Positions 8,840-17,873 of a DNA stretch of 64,000 nucleotides are shown piece after piece (position 1 is the first letter of the stretch; every line of letters begins with the position of its first letter). The notes under the pieces were generated by a model. It had not been told where the DNA came from, did no database searches, and worked only from the letters and a program-made list of their open reading frames with translations. The DNA comes from Fusobacterium sp. IOR10 (GTDB taxonomy: Bacteria; Fusobacteriota; Fusobacteriia; Fusobacteriales; Fusobacteriaceae): NCBI RefSeq assembly GCF_010367435.1, contig NZ_WJWY01000006.1, positions 1 to 64,000 on the forward strand, in the 5' to 3' direction. The translations under genes were made by a program, and so were the position numbers.

Positions 8840-9681
8840 TGAATAAAAAGATGATAAAGTATAGTTTAATTTCAATTTTATTGTATAGTTTAGCTATGAT
8901 AATACCAGTTGCTGGTTTTATGTTACCAAGCTATAAAATAAAAAATGGTTTAGCTTTTACTTTGAAAGAACATATACTTACAAATATAGTTATAATAGCA
9001 GGAATAGCTGTTACTAGCTATGAAAATGCTTTAATATATGTATCGATTTTTTTAACAATAGAAATAATGTTTTATGTATTTAAGGATGCTAAGATTAAGA
9101 ATTCAAGATTTAAAATTTTTGATAGAATGGTTATAACTTCTATAATATCAACAATTTTAATTGTAATATGCATGGGATTATTAAAAACAGATATACTAGA
9201 AATCAAAAAATTAGTTGAAGATATGTATGTTAATAATTATAAAATGTCAGAAACAGATTTAAAACTAGTCTTTAATTTTATTAGAGATTATAAATATTTC
9301 CTTATTTATACTTATGTTGGTCTTATGACTTATTTAACATATTTATCAAGGGGGAGAAAGCATTATAGTGGCTGGAACCTATCATATATATGGGTATTAT
9401 TTTATATTATTCCATTTATAGGAAAAGAATATTTTGGTATGGATAGTTTGTTATTACAAAACATTTTACTTATAACAAAAATATCTTATATTGTATATGC
9501 AGCTAAAATATTATATAATCTTATAGGGACTAAAATAAGATTTGATATTTTAAAACATGTACTTTCAATAGTCATAGTTTTTTATTTCCCTAATGTTTTC
9601 TTTATATTAGGGGGACTAGCAAGTTTTAAAATAATAAAATTTAACGTGATCAAAGAAGACAATAAAAAAAATAAGAAATAA
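8839..9681 (+). CDS. DUF2232 polytopic membrane protein
   Basis: This 280-residue protein is strongly hydrophobic with about seven or eight membrane segments and no catalytic motif that I recognise. Its position directly before rplI and dnaB matches that of YybS/DUF2232 proteins in many Firmicutes, where gdpP usually intervenes; here gdpP is absent. Family assignment rests mainly on topology and context. Start and stop are firm: the ATG overlaps the dnaX stop, implying translational coupling. Confidence 0.65.
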   Translation: MNKKMIKYSLISILLYSLAMIIPVAGFMLPSYKIKNGLAFTLKEHILTNIVIIAGIAVTSYENALIYVSIFLTIEIMFYVFKDAKIKNSRFKIFDRMVITSIISTILIVICMGLLKTDILEIKKLVEDMYVNNYKMSETDLKLVFNFIRDYKYFLIYTYVGLMTYLTYLSRGRKHYSGWNLSYIWVLFYIIPFIGKEYFGMDSLLLQNILLITKISYIVYAAKILYNLIGTKIRFDILKHVLSIVIVFYFPNVFFILGGLASFKIIKFNVIKEDNKKNKK

Positions 9682-9708
9682 CAAGAAAAAAATACTGGAG
9701 GATGAGAA

Positions 9709-10155
9709 ATGGCAAAAATACAAGTAATACTTACAGAGGACGTTGCAGGACAAGGAAGAAAAGGAGACTTAGTATCAGTTTCTGAAGGTTATGCAAAAAA
9801 CTTCATTATAAAAAATAACAAAGGGATGTTAGCAACTCCTGAAGCTTTGAAAAAAATTGAAAATGACAAGAAAAAAGCAGCAAAAAGAGATGAAGAAGAA
9901 AAACAAAAGGCAATTGATGTGAAAAATCTATTGGAAAAGGAAAAATTAGTTTTAGAGGTAAAAGTTGGGAATAATGGAAAATTATTTGGAGCTATTACAA
10001 ATAAAGAAATTTCTGCAGAAATAGAAAATAAATATGGGAAAAAAATAGACAGAAAAAAAATAGAAGGAAACATTAAAAGTACAGGGGAACATAAAGTAAC
10101 AGTTAAATTACACAGGGATGTAAAGGCTGAAATAACAGTAGTAACAAAAGGATAA
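9709..10155 (+). CDS. rplI: 50S ribosomal protein L9
   Basis: This 148-residue protein has the L9 N-terminal signature (VILTEDVAGQGRKGDLVSVSEGY and AKNFIIKNNKGMLAT), a long lysine-rich connecting helix (about 45-75) and a C-terminal RNA-binding domain with NGKLFGAITNKEI. Length is normal for the family. A ribosome site GGAGG lies before the ATG. It is followed six bases later by dnaB, a common pairing. Confidence 0.97.
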   Translation: MAKIQVILTEDVAGQGRKGDLVSVSEGYAKNFIIKNNKGMLATPEALKKIENDKKKAAKRDEEEKQKAIDVKNLLEKEKLVLEVKVGNNGKLFGAITNKEISAEIENKYGKKIDRKKIEGNIKSTGEHKVTVKLHRDVKAEITVVTKG

Positions 10156-10160
10156 AATAT

Positions 10161-11498
10161 ATGGATAGATTAGAAAAGTTAAAGTCAGTTCCAAGCAGTT
10201 TAGAGTCAGAAAGAGCTGTGCTAGGGGGAATATTTTTAAGACCTGATATTTATGGTGAGGTTGCAGCAATTATTTCCAGTCAAGATTTTTATAAGGTAGG
10301 ACATAGATACATATTTGATGCTATGGGAGTATGTTATACTAACCAAGAAAGTATAGATCCACTACTTGTTATGAATAATTTAAAGAAGATTAATAAATTT
10401 GATGAAATTGGTGGAGAATCTATATTCTATGATATTTTAGAAGAGGTTCCAACAGCAGCAAATATTCTTTCCTATGCTAAAATTGTTAAGGAAAAATCTC
10501 TTTTGAGAAAATTAGGATCAGCAGGAACTAAAATAGTTGAAATGTCCTATGAAGGTTATGAGGATGTTGATGTTATTTTAGATAAGGCAGAAAGCTTAAT
10601 TTTTAAAATTTCTGAAACAAAGGATTCAAAAGAATTAGTTGATATGAGACAGGCAATTTCAGATGAAATTAAAAGATTAGAGCAAATTATGAACAATAAG
10701 GGAATGACCTCAGGAATATCATCAGGATTTGTATCCTTTGATGATAAGACAAGTGGTTTTCACCCTTCAGACTTAGTAATTATAGCAGCAAGACCTGCAA
10801 TGGGAAAAACAGCCCTAGCTCTTAATATGGCCCTTAATATGGCAACTAATGATAATAAAGGAATATTACTATTTAGTTTGGAAATGTCTAGTTCCCAATT
10901 ACTTCAAAGACTTATTTCAATGGAATCAGGAATAGGATTACAAAAAATAAGAAATGGTTTTTTATTGGATAAGGAATGGGGAAAAATAGGTATTGCCTGT
11001 GGGCAAATATCAAACTCAAACATTCATATTGCAGATACTCCCAATGTAAATGTTCTAGAAATAAGATCAATAGCTAGAAAATTAAAAATAGCAGGGGAGT
11101 TAGATGTTATAATAGTTGACTATCTTCAATTAATAAAAAGTGCAGGTAAGGGAGAAAATAGACAACAGGAAATTTCTGAAATTTCTAGATCACTAAAGGG
11201 AATAGCAAGGGAATTAGATGTCCCTATAATAGCCCTATCACAGTTATCTAGAGCTCCTGAACAAAGAGCTGATAGAAGACCTATGCTTTCAGATTTAAGA
11301 GAATCTGGAGCAATTGAGCAAGATGCGGATATGGTTGTGTTTCTTTATAGGGATGATTATTATAATGAAAATTCTGAGGAAAAGGGAATTACAGAAGTAA
11401 TAATTGGAAAGCAAAGAAATGGACCAGTTGGAACAGTTAAACTTAAATTCTTTAATGAGATTACAAAATTTGGAGATTTTACAACTGCAATTGATTAA
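10161..11498 (+). CDS. dnaB: Replicative DNA helicase DnaB
   Basis: This 445-residue hexameric replication-fork helicase begins with the DnaB N-terminal domain (PSSLESERAVLGGIFL). The RecA-like domain carries Walker A ARPAMGKTALALN, then SLEMSSSQLLQRL, Walker B VIIVDYLQLI and the arginine-finger/loop region LSRAPEQRADRRPMLSDLRESGAIEQDADMV-type residues near the C-terminus. Length is standard. There is no intein or insertion. It is co-oriented and nearly contiguous with rplI. Confidence 0.97.
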   Translation: MDRLEKLKSVPSSLESERAVLGGIFLRPDIYGEVAAIISSQDFYKVGHRYIFDAMGVCYTNQESIDPLLVMNNLKKINKFDEIGGESIFYDILEEVPTAANILSYAKIVKEKSLLRKLGSAGTKIVEMSYEGYEDVDVILDKAESLIFKISETKDSKELVDMRQAISDEIKRLEQIMNNKGMTSGISSGFVSFDDKTSGFHPSDLVIIAARPAMGKTALALNMALNMATNDNKGILLFSLEMSSSQLLQRLISMESGIGLQKIRNGFLLDKEWGKIGIACGQISNSNIHIADTPNVNVLEIRSIARKLKIAGELDVIIVDYLQLIKSAGKGENRQQEISEISRSLKGIARELDVPIIALSQLSRAPEQRADRRPMLSDLRESGAIEQDADMVVFLYRDDYYNENSEEKGITEVIIGKQRNGPVGTVKLKFFNEITKFGDFTTAID

Positions 11499-11534
11499 AT
11501 ATAAGTATAAAATATATAAGAGAGGAATTATCAA

Positions 11535-12764
11535 ATGAAAAAAGTAGAATTATTAGCACCAGCAGGAAACTATGAAAAAATGGAGATGGCATTTCATTAT
11601 GGAGCTGATGCTGTATTTCTTGGGGGAAAAATATTTAACCTAAGAGCTGGAAGTCATAACTTTTCAAATGAAGAATTGGAAAAGGCTGCAAATTATGCAC
11701 ATGATCTTGGAAAGAAAGTTTATGTGGCACTTAATATAATACCACACAATGAGGATTTAGAAGTACTTCCTGAGTATGTTAGATTTTTAGATAAAATAGG
11801 AGTAGATGGAGTTATTGTAGCTGATCTTGGAGTTTTCCAAATAGTTAAAGAAAATTCAAATATTCCAATTAGTGTAAGTACTCAAGCTAGTAATACAAAT
11901 TGGCGTTCTGTTAAAATATGGAAGGATATGGGAGCAAAGAGAGTTGTTCTTGCTAGGGAAATTTCTTTGGAAAACATTAAAGAAATTAGAGCTAAAGTTC
12001 CAGATATAGAATTGGAAGTATTTGTGCATGGAGCTATGTGTATGTCTATTTCAGGAAGATGTCTACTTAGTAATTATCTTACAGGAAGAGATGCAAATCG
12101 TGGAGACTGTGCTCAACCTTGTAGATGGAGATATTCTCTAATGGAAGAAAAAAGACCAGGTCAATATATGCCAGTTTTTGAAGATGAACATGGAACATTT
12201 ATTTTTAGTTCAAAGGATTTATGTACAATAGATATAATAGATCAAATTTTAGATGCAGGGGTAGATTCTCTAAAAATTGAAGGAAGAATGAAGGGAATTT
12301 ATTATGTTGCAAATGCAGTAAAAGCATATAGGGAAGCAATAGATAAATACAATGCTGGAGAATATGTTTTTGATGAAAATTGGTTAAAGGAATTGGAATC
12401 AACATCTCATAGATTGTATACTAAAGGTTTTTATTTTGGAAATCCAGGTGTAGATGGTCAAAACTATAACGATAGAAATTCATACAGCCAAACTCATCAA
12501 CTAGTTGCTAAAGTTATTGAAAAAGTCTCAAGTGATGAATATATTTTAGATATTAGAAACAGAGTGGAAAGTGGAGAAGTTCTAGAAGTTGTTACTCCAA
12601 ATACAAAGGCAATTGAATTTACTTTACCTAAAATGATATTAATTGATAAACGTGGTCATGAATCAGAAACTTTATTTGCAAATCCCAATTCAATAGTTAG
12701 AATTAAAACAAATATAAAAATGGAAGTTTTAGATATGATTAGAATAGTTAAGGGGTCAAATTAA
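11535..12764 (+). CDS. U32 peptidase-family protein, TrhP-like (tRNA hydroxylation)
   Basis: This is a 409-residue member of the U32 family. It starts with ELLAPAGNYEKMEMAFHYGADAVFLGG and contains the family signature EVFVHGAMCMSISGRCLLS followed by RGDCAQPCRW, whose cysteines bind the Fe-S cluster in U32 proteins. Members such as TrhP/YegQ hydroxylate tRNA uridine 34 using prephenate, while older literature calls some of them collagenases (PrtC). The length fits the TrhP group better than the longer RlhA group. A GAGAGG ribosome site precedes the ATG. It is the last sizeable gene of the rightward operon. Confidence 0.85.
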   Translation: MKKVELLAPAGNYEKMEMAFHYGADAVFLGGKIFNLRAGSHNFSNEELEKAANYAHDLGKKVYVALNIIPHNEDLEVLPEYVRFLDKIGVDGVIVADLGVFQIVKENSNIPISVSTQASNTNWRSVKIWKDMGAKRVVLAREISLENIKEIRAKVPDIELEVFVHGAMCMSISGRCLLSNYLTGRDANRGDCAQPCRWRYSLMEEKRPGQYMPVFEDEHGTFIFSSKDLCTIDIIDQILDAGVDSLKIEGRMKGIYYVANAVKAYREAIDKYNAGEYVFDENWLKELESTSHRLYTKGFYFGNPGVDGQNYNDRNSYSQTHQLVAKVIEKVSSDEYILDIRNRVESGEVLEVVTPNTKAIEFTLPKMILIDKRGHESETLFANPNSIVRIKTNIKMEVLDMIRIVKGSN

Positions 12765-12783
12765 TTATTCCTAGGAGGCTATT

Positions 12784-12927
12784 ATGCAATATATTAATCA
12801 AGCTTCAAATCGTTTAGTAAAATGGTTCACAATGATAATTCTCTTGCCATTAATTTTTGTTGGATTAATGCTAAGGTATTATGATAAATATTATAAAAAG
12901 AAAAAAGATCATCCCATTATGAGATAA
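12784..12927 (+). CDS. Tiny single-span membrane protein (47 aa)
   Basis: An ATG follows a strong AGGAGG site by six bases, 20 bases after the U32 gene, and opens a 47-codon frame. The peptide has one hydrophobic helix (about residues 15-30, MIILLPLIFVGLMLRYY) and a basic tail (YDKYYKKKKDH). No family is recognised. The last codons lie inside the operon terminator, so the stop is in the hairpin itself. The combination of ribosome site, sensible topology and operon position supports a real gene. Confidence 0.65.
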   Translation: MQYINQASNRLVKWFTMIILLPLIFVGLMLRYYDKYYKKKKDHPIMR

Positions 12928-12944
12928 TGGGATGATCTTTTTTT
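12901..12944. terminator. Bidirectional terminator between the U32 operon and ugd
   Basis: A 19-bp perfect inverted repeat (902-920 with 924-942) has a GAG loop; the outer part is A5/T5, so both strands end in a U-run. The hairpin contains the 3' ends of both convergent genes. Confidence 0.95.
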
Positions 12945-14257
12945 CCAAAGGGAAAATATTTAAATATCTTTTTTATTTCAGTATTTTTATTATGGATATT
13001 TCTTAAATCAAAATAGAAATTATCCCTCATATTTTTTTTCATTTTATTTAAATCTAAGTTTTCAAACTGAGACCATTCAGTTATTAATACAATTGAGTCT
13101 GCTTTATTTGAAACCTCATACTCATTTTCACAGTAAAGGATTTTATTATTAAAATCATGCAACCTCCATTTAGCTTCCTTCATTCCCTTAGGGCAGTATG
13201 CATTTATTTTGGCCCCATTGTTTATTAAATGTTTTATAATATCAATGCTAGGTGCATCTCTCACATCATCAGTATCAGGCTTAAAGGAAAGCCCAAGTAT
13301 TCCAATAATTTTTCCCTCTAGTCCATTCATTTCTTTTTTTATTTTTTCAACAATTTTAAATTTTTGTTTTTCATTAGCATAAATAGCAGCCTTTACAACT
13401 GACATTTCTTCCCCAACATTATCTCCAATTTTAACAAGGGCCTTGGTATCCTTGGGAAAACAAGAACCTCCATATCCAGGTCCACATTTTAAAAATTTAG
13501 GGGAAATTCTATTGTCCATTCCCATAGCAAGGGATATGTCATCTGTATTAGCTCCAACTTTTTCTGCTAAAAGTGAGATTTCATTAATAAATGATATTTT
13601 CACAGCTAGAAAAGCGTTAGATGCATATTTTATCATTTCAGAGGTTTTTATATTAGTAAAAACAAAGGGAATATTTTTTTCTATTAATTTCCCATATAGT
13701 TCTTTCATAATATTTAGAGCCTTTGTGCTGTCATAACCTATAACTATTCTATCAGGGTTAAGACAATCTTCAACTGCCTTTCCCTCTCTTAAGAATTCTG
13801 GATTGGAAACTATATCAAATTCCACAGGGGTATTTCTTTTTTTAAGCTCCTTTTCTAAAGTATCCTTTACTAGCTCACCAGTTCCTATTGGCACAGTGGA
13901 TTTATTAACAATAACCTTATAATCTTCAATATTTTCACCAATTTCCCTTGCTACATTTAAAACATATTGTAAGTCAGCAGATCCGTCCATTGCTGGAGGT
14001 GTTCCCACTGCTATAAATATAATTTCAGAATTTTTAATTGCAGATTTTATATTTGATGTAAAGGTGATTTTTTTCCTAAGAATATTCTTCTTTAAAAGCT
14101 CTTCTAATCCAGGTTCATATATTGGAACTTCCCCCCTTTGTAGTCTGTTTATTTTATCAATATCTATATCCACACAGGTTACATTATGATTGAAATCTGC
14201 CATTATAATTCCTTGAACTAGTCCCACATAACCTGTTCCAATTACTGCAATATTCAT
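12917..14257 (-). CDS. ugd: UDP-glucose 6-dehydrogenase
   Basis: This 446-residue enzyme oxidises UDP-glucose to UDP-glucuronate with two NAD+. The N-terminal Rossmann motif is IAVIGTGYVGLVQG. The catalytic cysteine C266 lies in GPGYGGSCFPKDTKAL. NPEFLREGKAVEDC and NKSTVPIGT are also family motifs, and the C-terminal UDP-binding domain begins near GILGLSFKPDTDDVRDAPS. It is the last gene of the leftward five-gene envelope locus and starts three bases after the epimerase. It would supply UDP-glucuronate to that epimerase. The final residues, KKDHPIIS, are encoded within the terminator hairpin. Confidence 0.96.
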   Translation of the reverse strand: MNIAVIGTGYVGLVQGIIMADFNHNVTCVDIDIDKINRLQRGEVPIYEPGLEELLKKNILRKKITFTSNIKSAIKNSEIIFIAVGTPPAMDGSADLQYVLNVAREIGENIEDYKVIVNKSTVPIGTGELVKDTLEKELKKRNTPVEFDIVSNPEFLREGKAVEDCLNPDRIVIGYDSTKALNIMKELYGKLIEKNIPFVFTNIKTSEMIKYASNAFLAVKISFINEISLLAEKVGANTDDISLAMGMDNRISPKFLKCGPGYGGSCFPKDTKALVKIGDNVGEEMSVVKAAIYANEKQKFKIVEKIKKEMNGLEGKIIGILGLSFKPDTDDVRDAPSIDIIKHLINNGAKINAYCPKGMKEAKWRLHDFNNKILYCENEYEVSNKADSIVLITEWSQFENLDLNKMKKNMRDNFYFDLRNIHNKNTEIKKIFKYFPFGKKDHPIIS

Positions 14258-14260
14258 ATA

Positions 14261-15274
14261 TTAATCCTCCTTATACCAATTAAAAAATTGTTCTATTCCA
14301 CTAGTAAATGATGTTTTTGGTTGGTAGGATATAAGCTTTTTAGCCTTGCTTATGTCTGCGTAAGTTTTATCAACGTCTCCAGGTTGCATAGGTAAATATT
14401 TTATTTTAGCCTTTTTATTTAAAACCTTTTCAATGGTTTTAATCATTTCCTTTAGGGAAATAGGATGAGAGCTACCTAGGTTTAATATTTCATAGACATT
14501 ATTATTTACTAATAAGTAATCCATGGATTTTAAAATACCTTGGATAATATCTTGAATATATGTGTAATCTCTGTAGGTAGATCCATCTCCAAACATTTGA
14601 ATTTCTTTATTTTCTAATATTAATTTTATAAATTTATGAATTGCAAGATCAGGTCTTTGCCTTTGTCCATAAACAGTGAAAAATCTCAATTGAAACATAT
14701 CAATATTATATAGTTTATGATAAACATGTCCTATTACCTCTGCTGATTTTTTAGTAAAAGCATAGGGAGAAATTGCAAAATCAACTATGTCAGTTTCTTT
14801 AAAGGGAACCTTAGTGTTATTTCCGTAAATAGAAGATGAAGAAGCTTGGATAAATTTAGTAACCTTATATTTTTTACAAATTTCTAGTAAATTCATAGTT
14901 CCCCGTACATTAACATCCTCATAAAGTAAAGGTTTCATTATAGATGGTCTAACCCCAGCAAGTCCAGCTAAATGTATTACCAATTGAGGTTTTTCTTTTA
15001 CAAATATATTATCTAAGTCCTCAAGATTTCTAATGTCATTAAAGTATAATTTATATGTGTCACAATTAACTATTTTAATTAAACTTTCAATGTCTTTAAC
15101 TGTGGAAATATATTTTTTGTTATTTGTACTTTCTAAAACATTTTTAATTTTTATATTTTTTCCATAGAAATCATGAAAATTATCAATATTTATAATATGA
15201 TGTCCTAAAGATAGTAGATTTTCACAAAGATTGGAACCTATAAATCCAGCTCCCCCTGTTACAAGTATTTTCAT
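14261..15274 (-). CDS. NAD-dependent UDP-sugar epimerase, probable UDP-glucuronate 4-epimerase
   Basis: This is a 337-residue extended short-chain dehydrogenase. The N-terminal VTGGAGFIGSNLCENL is the NAD site. The catalytic set is visible as ASSSSIYGNN and SPYAFTKKSAE (Tyr-x3-Lys), and QLRFFTVYGQRQRPDLAIHKF is typical of the UDP-glucuronate/galacturonate epimerase subgroup (LpsL/Cap1J-like). Next to ugd, the natural reaction is UDP-glucuronate to UDP-galacturonate. Its ATG overlaps the stop of the LAB_N gene by one base, so the two are translationally coupled. UDP-glucose 4-epimerase activity is the alternative. Confidence 0.85.
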   Translation of the reverse strand: MKILVTGGAGFIGSNLCENLLSLGHHIINIDNFHDFYGKNIKIKNVLESTNNKKYISTVKDIESLIKIVNCDTYKLYFNDIRNLEDLDNIFVKEKPQLVIHLAGLAGVRPSIMKPLLYEDVNVRGTMNLLEICKKYKVTKFIQASSSSIYGNNTKVPFKETDIVDFAISPYAFTKKSAEVIGHVYHKLYNIDMFQLRFFTVYGQRQRPDLAIHKFIKLILENKEIQMFGDGSTYRDYTYIQDIIQGILKSMDYLLVNNNVYEILNLGSSHPISLKEMIKTIEKVLNKKAKIKYLPMQPGDVDKTYADISKAKKLISYQPKTSFTSGIEQFFNWYKED

Positions 15275-15546
15275 TAATTATTACATCTCCTTTTTTTTCT
15301 TTTTATTAAATAGATATTTCTAGAATAAATAAATAAATTTGGAGTTTGCCCTAAAATAAATACAGGGTCCCTCCTATAGATAGCATAGGTTAAAAGAAAA
15401 AAACTACCCATTAAACTAAAAATCCAAAATGAAAAGGGAATAATACTTCTTCCTGCCTTTTCACTTGCTAGCCACTGAACTAAAAATCTCATTGAAAAGA
15501 AAGTTTGTCCAACAAAACCAATTATCATCCAAAAGTTAAGAGTCAT
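15274..15546 (-). CDS. LAB_N-domain membrane protein (RgtF-like)
   Basis: This is a protein of about 90 residues with three hydrophobic helices and the lipid-A-disaccharide-synthase N-terminal-like (LAB_N) motif SMRFLVQWLASEKAGRSIIP, ending in GQTPNLFIYSRNIYLI. In Rhizobium the LAB_N protein RgtF works with the glycosyltransferase RgtE to make polyprenyl-phosphate-galacturonic acid. The longer open frame reaches 15597, but AAGGAGG sits five bases before the internal ATG at 15546, and that ATG overlaps the glycosyltransferase stop (TAATG). The shorter start is therefore chosen. It should be an inner-membrane partner of its upstream neighbour. Confidence 0.85.
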   Translation of the reverse strand: MTLNFWMIIGFVGQTFFSMRFLVQWLASEKAGRSIIPFSFWIFSLMGSFFLLTYAIYRRDPVFILGQTPNLFIYSRNIYLIKRKKRRCNN

Positions 15547-16259
15547 TAGTCCTCCTTTTTCACAATTTTGTAATTTAAATGTCTTTTTTTCATCCATCTA
15601 ACTGCAAGGGCATCCTTTAAACTTTTAAATAAACGATTAAATATCCCATATTTAGATGTTCCAAATTCCCTGTCATAATGTCTAACTGGAATTTCAATTA
15701 CCTTAAAGCCATTTATTTTTGCAAGGGTAGGTAAAAATCTGTGCATTCCTTCAAATAAATAAAAACTATCTACAACTTCTTTTTTAAACAGTTTCAATGG
15801 ACATCCAGTATCTGTAATATTGTCCTTTGTGATAAAATTTCTGATTTTATTTGCAACAGCAGAAGGGATTTTTCTTTTAAGTCCATCTTCCCTTGTTTTT
15901 CTACATCCATTGACCATATCATATGTATCGATATATTTTAAAAGTAAGTAAATATCATCAGGATTAGTTTGCAAATCTGAGTCCATTGTTACAATTAAGT
16001 CCCCAGTTGCCATTTTAAATCCAGCATCAATTGCAGCTGTTTGTCCATTATTTTTTGAAAAATGATATGTTTTCACATGGGCATTTTCATGTATAGCTTG
16101 ATCAAGTATTAAATCACTTCCATCTGAACTTCCATCATCTATTAAAATTATTTCATAGGAGTTAAATTCCTTTTTTAGAGATTTTTCAACTTCATTAATA
16201 AATCTTGTAATATTTTGTTTCTCATTATAAACTGGTGCTATTACTGATATTCTTTTCAT
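15546..16259 (-). CDS. Family 2 glycosyltransferase, polyprenyl-phosphate type
   Basis: This 237-residue GT2 enzyme resembles dolichol-phosphate mannose synthase, ArnC and RgtE. It has ISVIAPVYNEKQNI at the start, IILIDDGSSDGS for nucleotide-sugar binding, MDSDLQTNPDD as the DxD metal site, and TGCPLKLFKKEVV with a late RHYDREFGTSKY. The C-terminal membrane helices of ArnC are missing, so membrane attachment may depend on the adjacent LAB_N protein. The inferred reaction is transfer of a uronic acid from UDP to undecaprenyl phosphate. It is the second gene of the leftward locus. Confidence 0.87.
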   Translation of the reverse strand: MKRISVIAPVYNEKQNITRFINEVEKSLKKEFNSYEIILIDDGSSDGSDLILDQAIHENAHVKTYHFSKNNGQTAAIDAGFKMATGDLIVTMDSDLQTNPDDIYLLLKYIDTYDMVNGCRKTREDGLKRKIPSAVANKIRNFITKDNITDTGCPLKLFKKEVVDSFYLFEGMHRFLPTLAKINGFKVIEIPVRHYDREFGTSKYGIFNRLFKSLKDALAVRWMKKRHLNYKIVKKED

Positions 16260-16276
16260 ATGTCTCCCCTTGTGTT

Positions 16277-17758
16277 TTAAATTTTATATAAATAATAATT
16301 TTTGTTTTTTAGAATTATCTTTGCATTTTTAAAGTCCTTGGAAATGTCTTCTTTTCTATTTGACTTTGTAATAATAAAGCTTTCCTTAGGTAAAATAAGG
16401 GTAGTTCCGTTGTTAATTGGAATAATATTTTTATTAATTATGTATTTAGCATTTTGGAAATCTTCAAACCTGTAGGCATATATATTTTCTTCAGGTATGT
16501 CTTCAATTTTTTTTATAATAGGTTTAAGTGTGTAGCGTTTGCTGTAAAAATTTCCATTTATAGAAACTAGAAATATTAATGACAACATTGTGGAGCTAAT
16601 TATATTTAAAGTTTTATGTACAGAATTATCTCTGTTTAACTTTTTATTTATAATAAAGGGTATTATTAAATTAAGTAGAGCTATATTTATAAGTATTTTA
16701 TTTAAATGTCTATCTTTAAACTCAATTAAATATAAAATAGTTAATCCAATGAATCCATATAAAACAGGAAGTAAATATATAAGTAACTTACCACTTGCAA
16801 GGGATAAAAGAATAAATAGAGGTAGGGACATTGAGAAAAATATTTTTTCTAGCTCCTTCCAATTTTTAAAATTTCTAATATTTTTTATATAGTGATGTAT
16901 TGAGAAAAATACTCCTATACCATAGGGAATTAAAACTAATGGTAAATGTTTTAAATAGTAAGCTATACCTCTAACATGGGCTTTTGATTTTACAATTCTA
17001 CCTAGGGTTTCTTCCCCTAGTAAAAGATTTAAATAATTTATTCCATTATGAGAAGTATAAACTTTAAAAAACCACAGGGCTATGGAGATAAAAATAAATA
17101 TAACCCCCTTTGTAAAATGAATCTTTTTTAGGAACTTTAAATCTCTATTAAGCAATAGAAAACTTAAAATAATGATAATAGGATCAATAAATCCAACAAT
17201 ACCCTTAGTAAAAAGTCCTAAAAAAATAAATGCATACATGAAAATTAAAATTTTGTAATTTATTATTTTAAATCCATAGTACATATTAAAAAATAAATAG
17301 ATACTGGAAAAAATAAATAAATACATTAACATATCCATTCTTAAAACACTGGTACCTCCTATGAATAAAGGAGAAGCAATCAATGCTAAAGTTATGGTAA
17401 AGCTTAAAGGTTCAATAAATTTATAGGTTTTTTTAAAGTTCAATATAAAATTATAGCTAAGTATTGAAATAATATAAGATGGGATGATACTCCCAATTAA
17501 GATTCCAAGCTGGAAAAAATACTTTGGAAAATACACGTCAATTGTTTTTAATATCCAGAAATAAAATGGTGGCTTATCTGGGTAAAGATTATTTAAATAA
17601 TTTAAAATAAATAAGTTGTTATTTAGGGACTCCCTTGTTATAGCTAGATATTTAATTTCATTTCTAATATCAGGAAATCTAAAAAACATTAAAGGTATAA
17701 ATATAGCTAAATATATAAAAGTAAATTTAATTATTGATTTTTTGTAGTTAAGTTTCAA
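16277..17758 (-). CDS. ArnT-like membrane glycosyltransferase
   Basis: This is a protein of about 493 residues with 10-12 hydrophobic helices and the PMT/ArnT-like N-terminal periplasmic signature (FPDIRNEIKYLAITRE and later LYPDKPPFYFWI). A Lys-rich C-terminal domain follows. Such enzymes transfer a sugar from a polyprenyl-phosphate carrier to lipid A or core on the periplasmic face. With ugd, an epimerase and an RgtE/RgtF-like pair, galacturonic acid is the expected sugar. The open frame extends to TTG 17794, but TTG at 17758 follows an AAAGGATG site and gives a normal membrane N-terminus; the choice is not certain. It is the first large gene of the locus. Confidence 0.83.
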   Translation of the reverse strand: MKLNYKKSIIKFTFIYLAIFIPLMFFRFPDIRNEIKYLAITRESLNNNLFILNYLNNLYPDKPPFYFWILKTIDVYFPKYFFQLGILIGSIIPSYIISILSYNFILNFKKTYKFIEPLSFTITLALIASPLFIGGTSVLRMDMLMYLFIFSSIYLFFNMYYGFKIINYKILIFMYAFIFLGLFTKGIVGFIDPIIIILSFLLLNRDLKFLKKIHFTKGVIFIFISIALWFFKVYTSHNGINYLNLLLGEETLGRIVKSKAHVRGIAYYLKHLPLVLIPYGIGVFFSIHHYIKNIRNFKNWKELEKIFFSMSLPLFILLSLASGKLLIYLLPVLYGFIGLTILYLIEFKDRHLNKILINIALLNLIIPFIINKKLNRDNSVHKTLNIISSTMLSLIFLVSINGNFYSKRYTLKPIIKKIEDIPEENIYAYRFEDFQNAKYIINKNIIPINNGTTLILPKESFIITKSNRKEDISKDFKNAKIILKNKNYYLYKI

Positions 17759-17783
17759 GTTTTCACATCCTTTTAGGTATCTT

Positions 17784-17825
17784 TTATTTTGCAATTGCCA
17801 TTATAATTAGAATTATTAATATCAC
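17784..17825 (-). CDS. Candidate 13-codon hydrophobic leader peptide
   Basis: On the minus strand a near-ideal GGAGGTGA site is followed, after a six-base gap from GGAGG, by GTG and 12 further codons to TAA. The peptide is MILIILIIMAIAK, almost purely aliphatic. It ends 25 bases before the preferred start of the ArnT-like gene. The ribosome site is the strongest in this intergenic region and belongs to no other frame, which argues for translation. A regulatory leader, or a tiny membrane peptide, is inferred. No known family is assigned. Confidence 0.45.
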   Translation of the reverse strand: MILIILIIMAIAK

Positions 17826-17844
17826 AGGTCACCTCCAAATTTAG

Positions 17845-17873
17845 TTTATACACAATAGTAATTCATTTTTATT
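17845..17873 (-). promoter_or_regulatory. Probable promoter of the lipid A modification locus
   Basis: On the minus strand TATAAA (845-850) is preceded by TGTG, an extended -10 character. The 17-bp-distant -35 (AATAAA) is poor. The poor -35 abuts the phased repeats, as expected for an activator-dependent promoter. This is inference from position. Confidence 0.4.
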
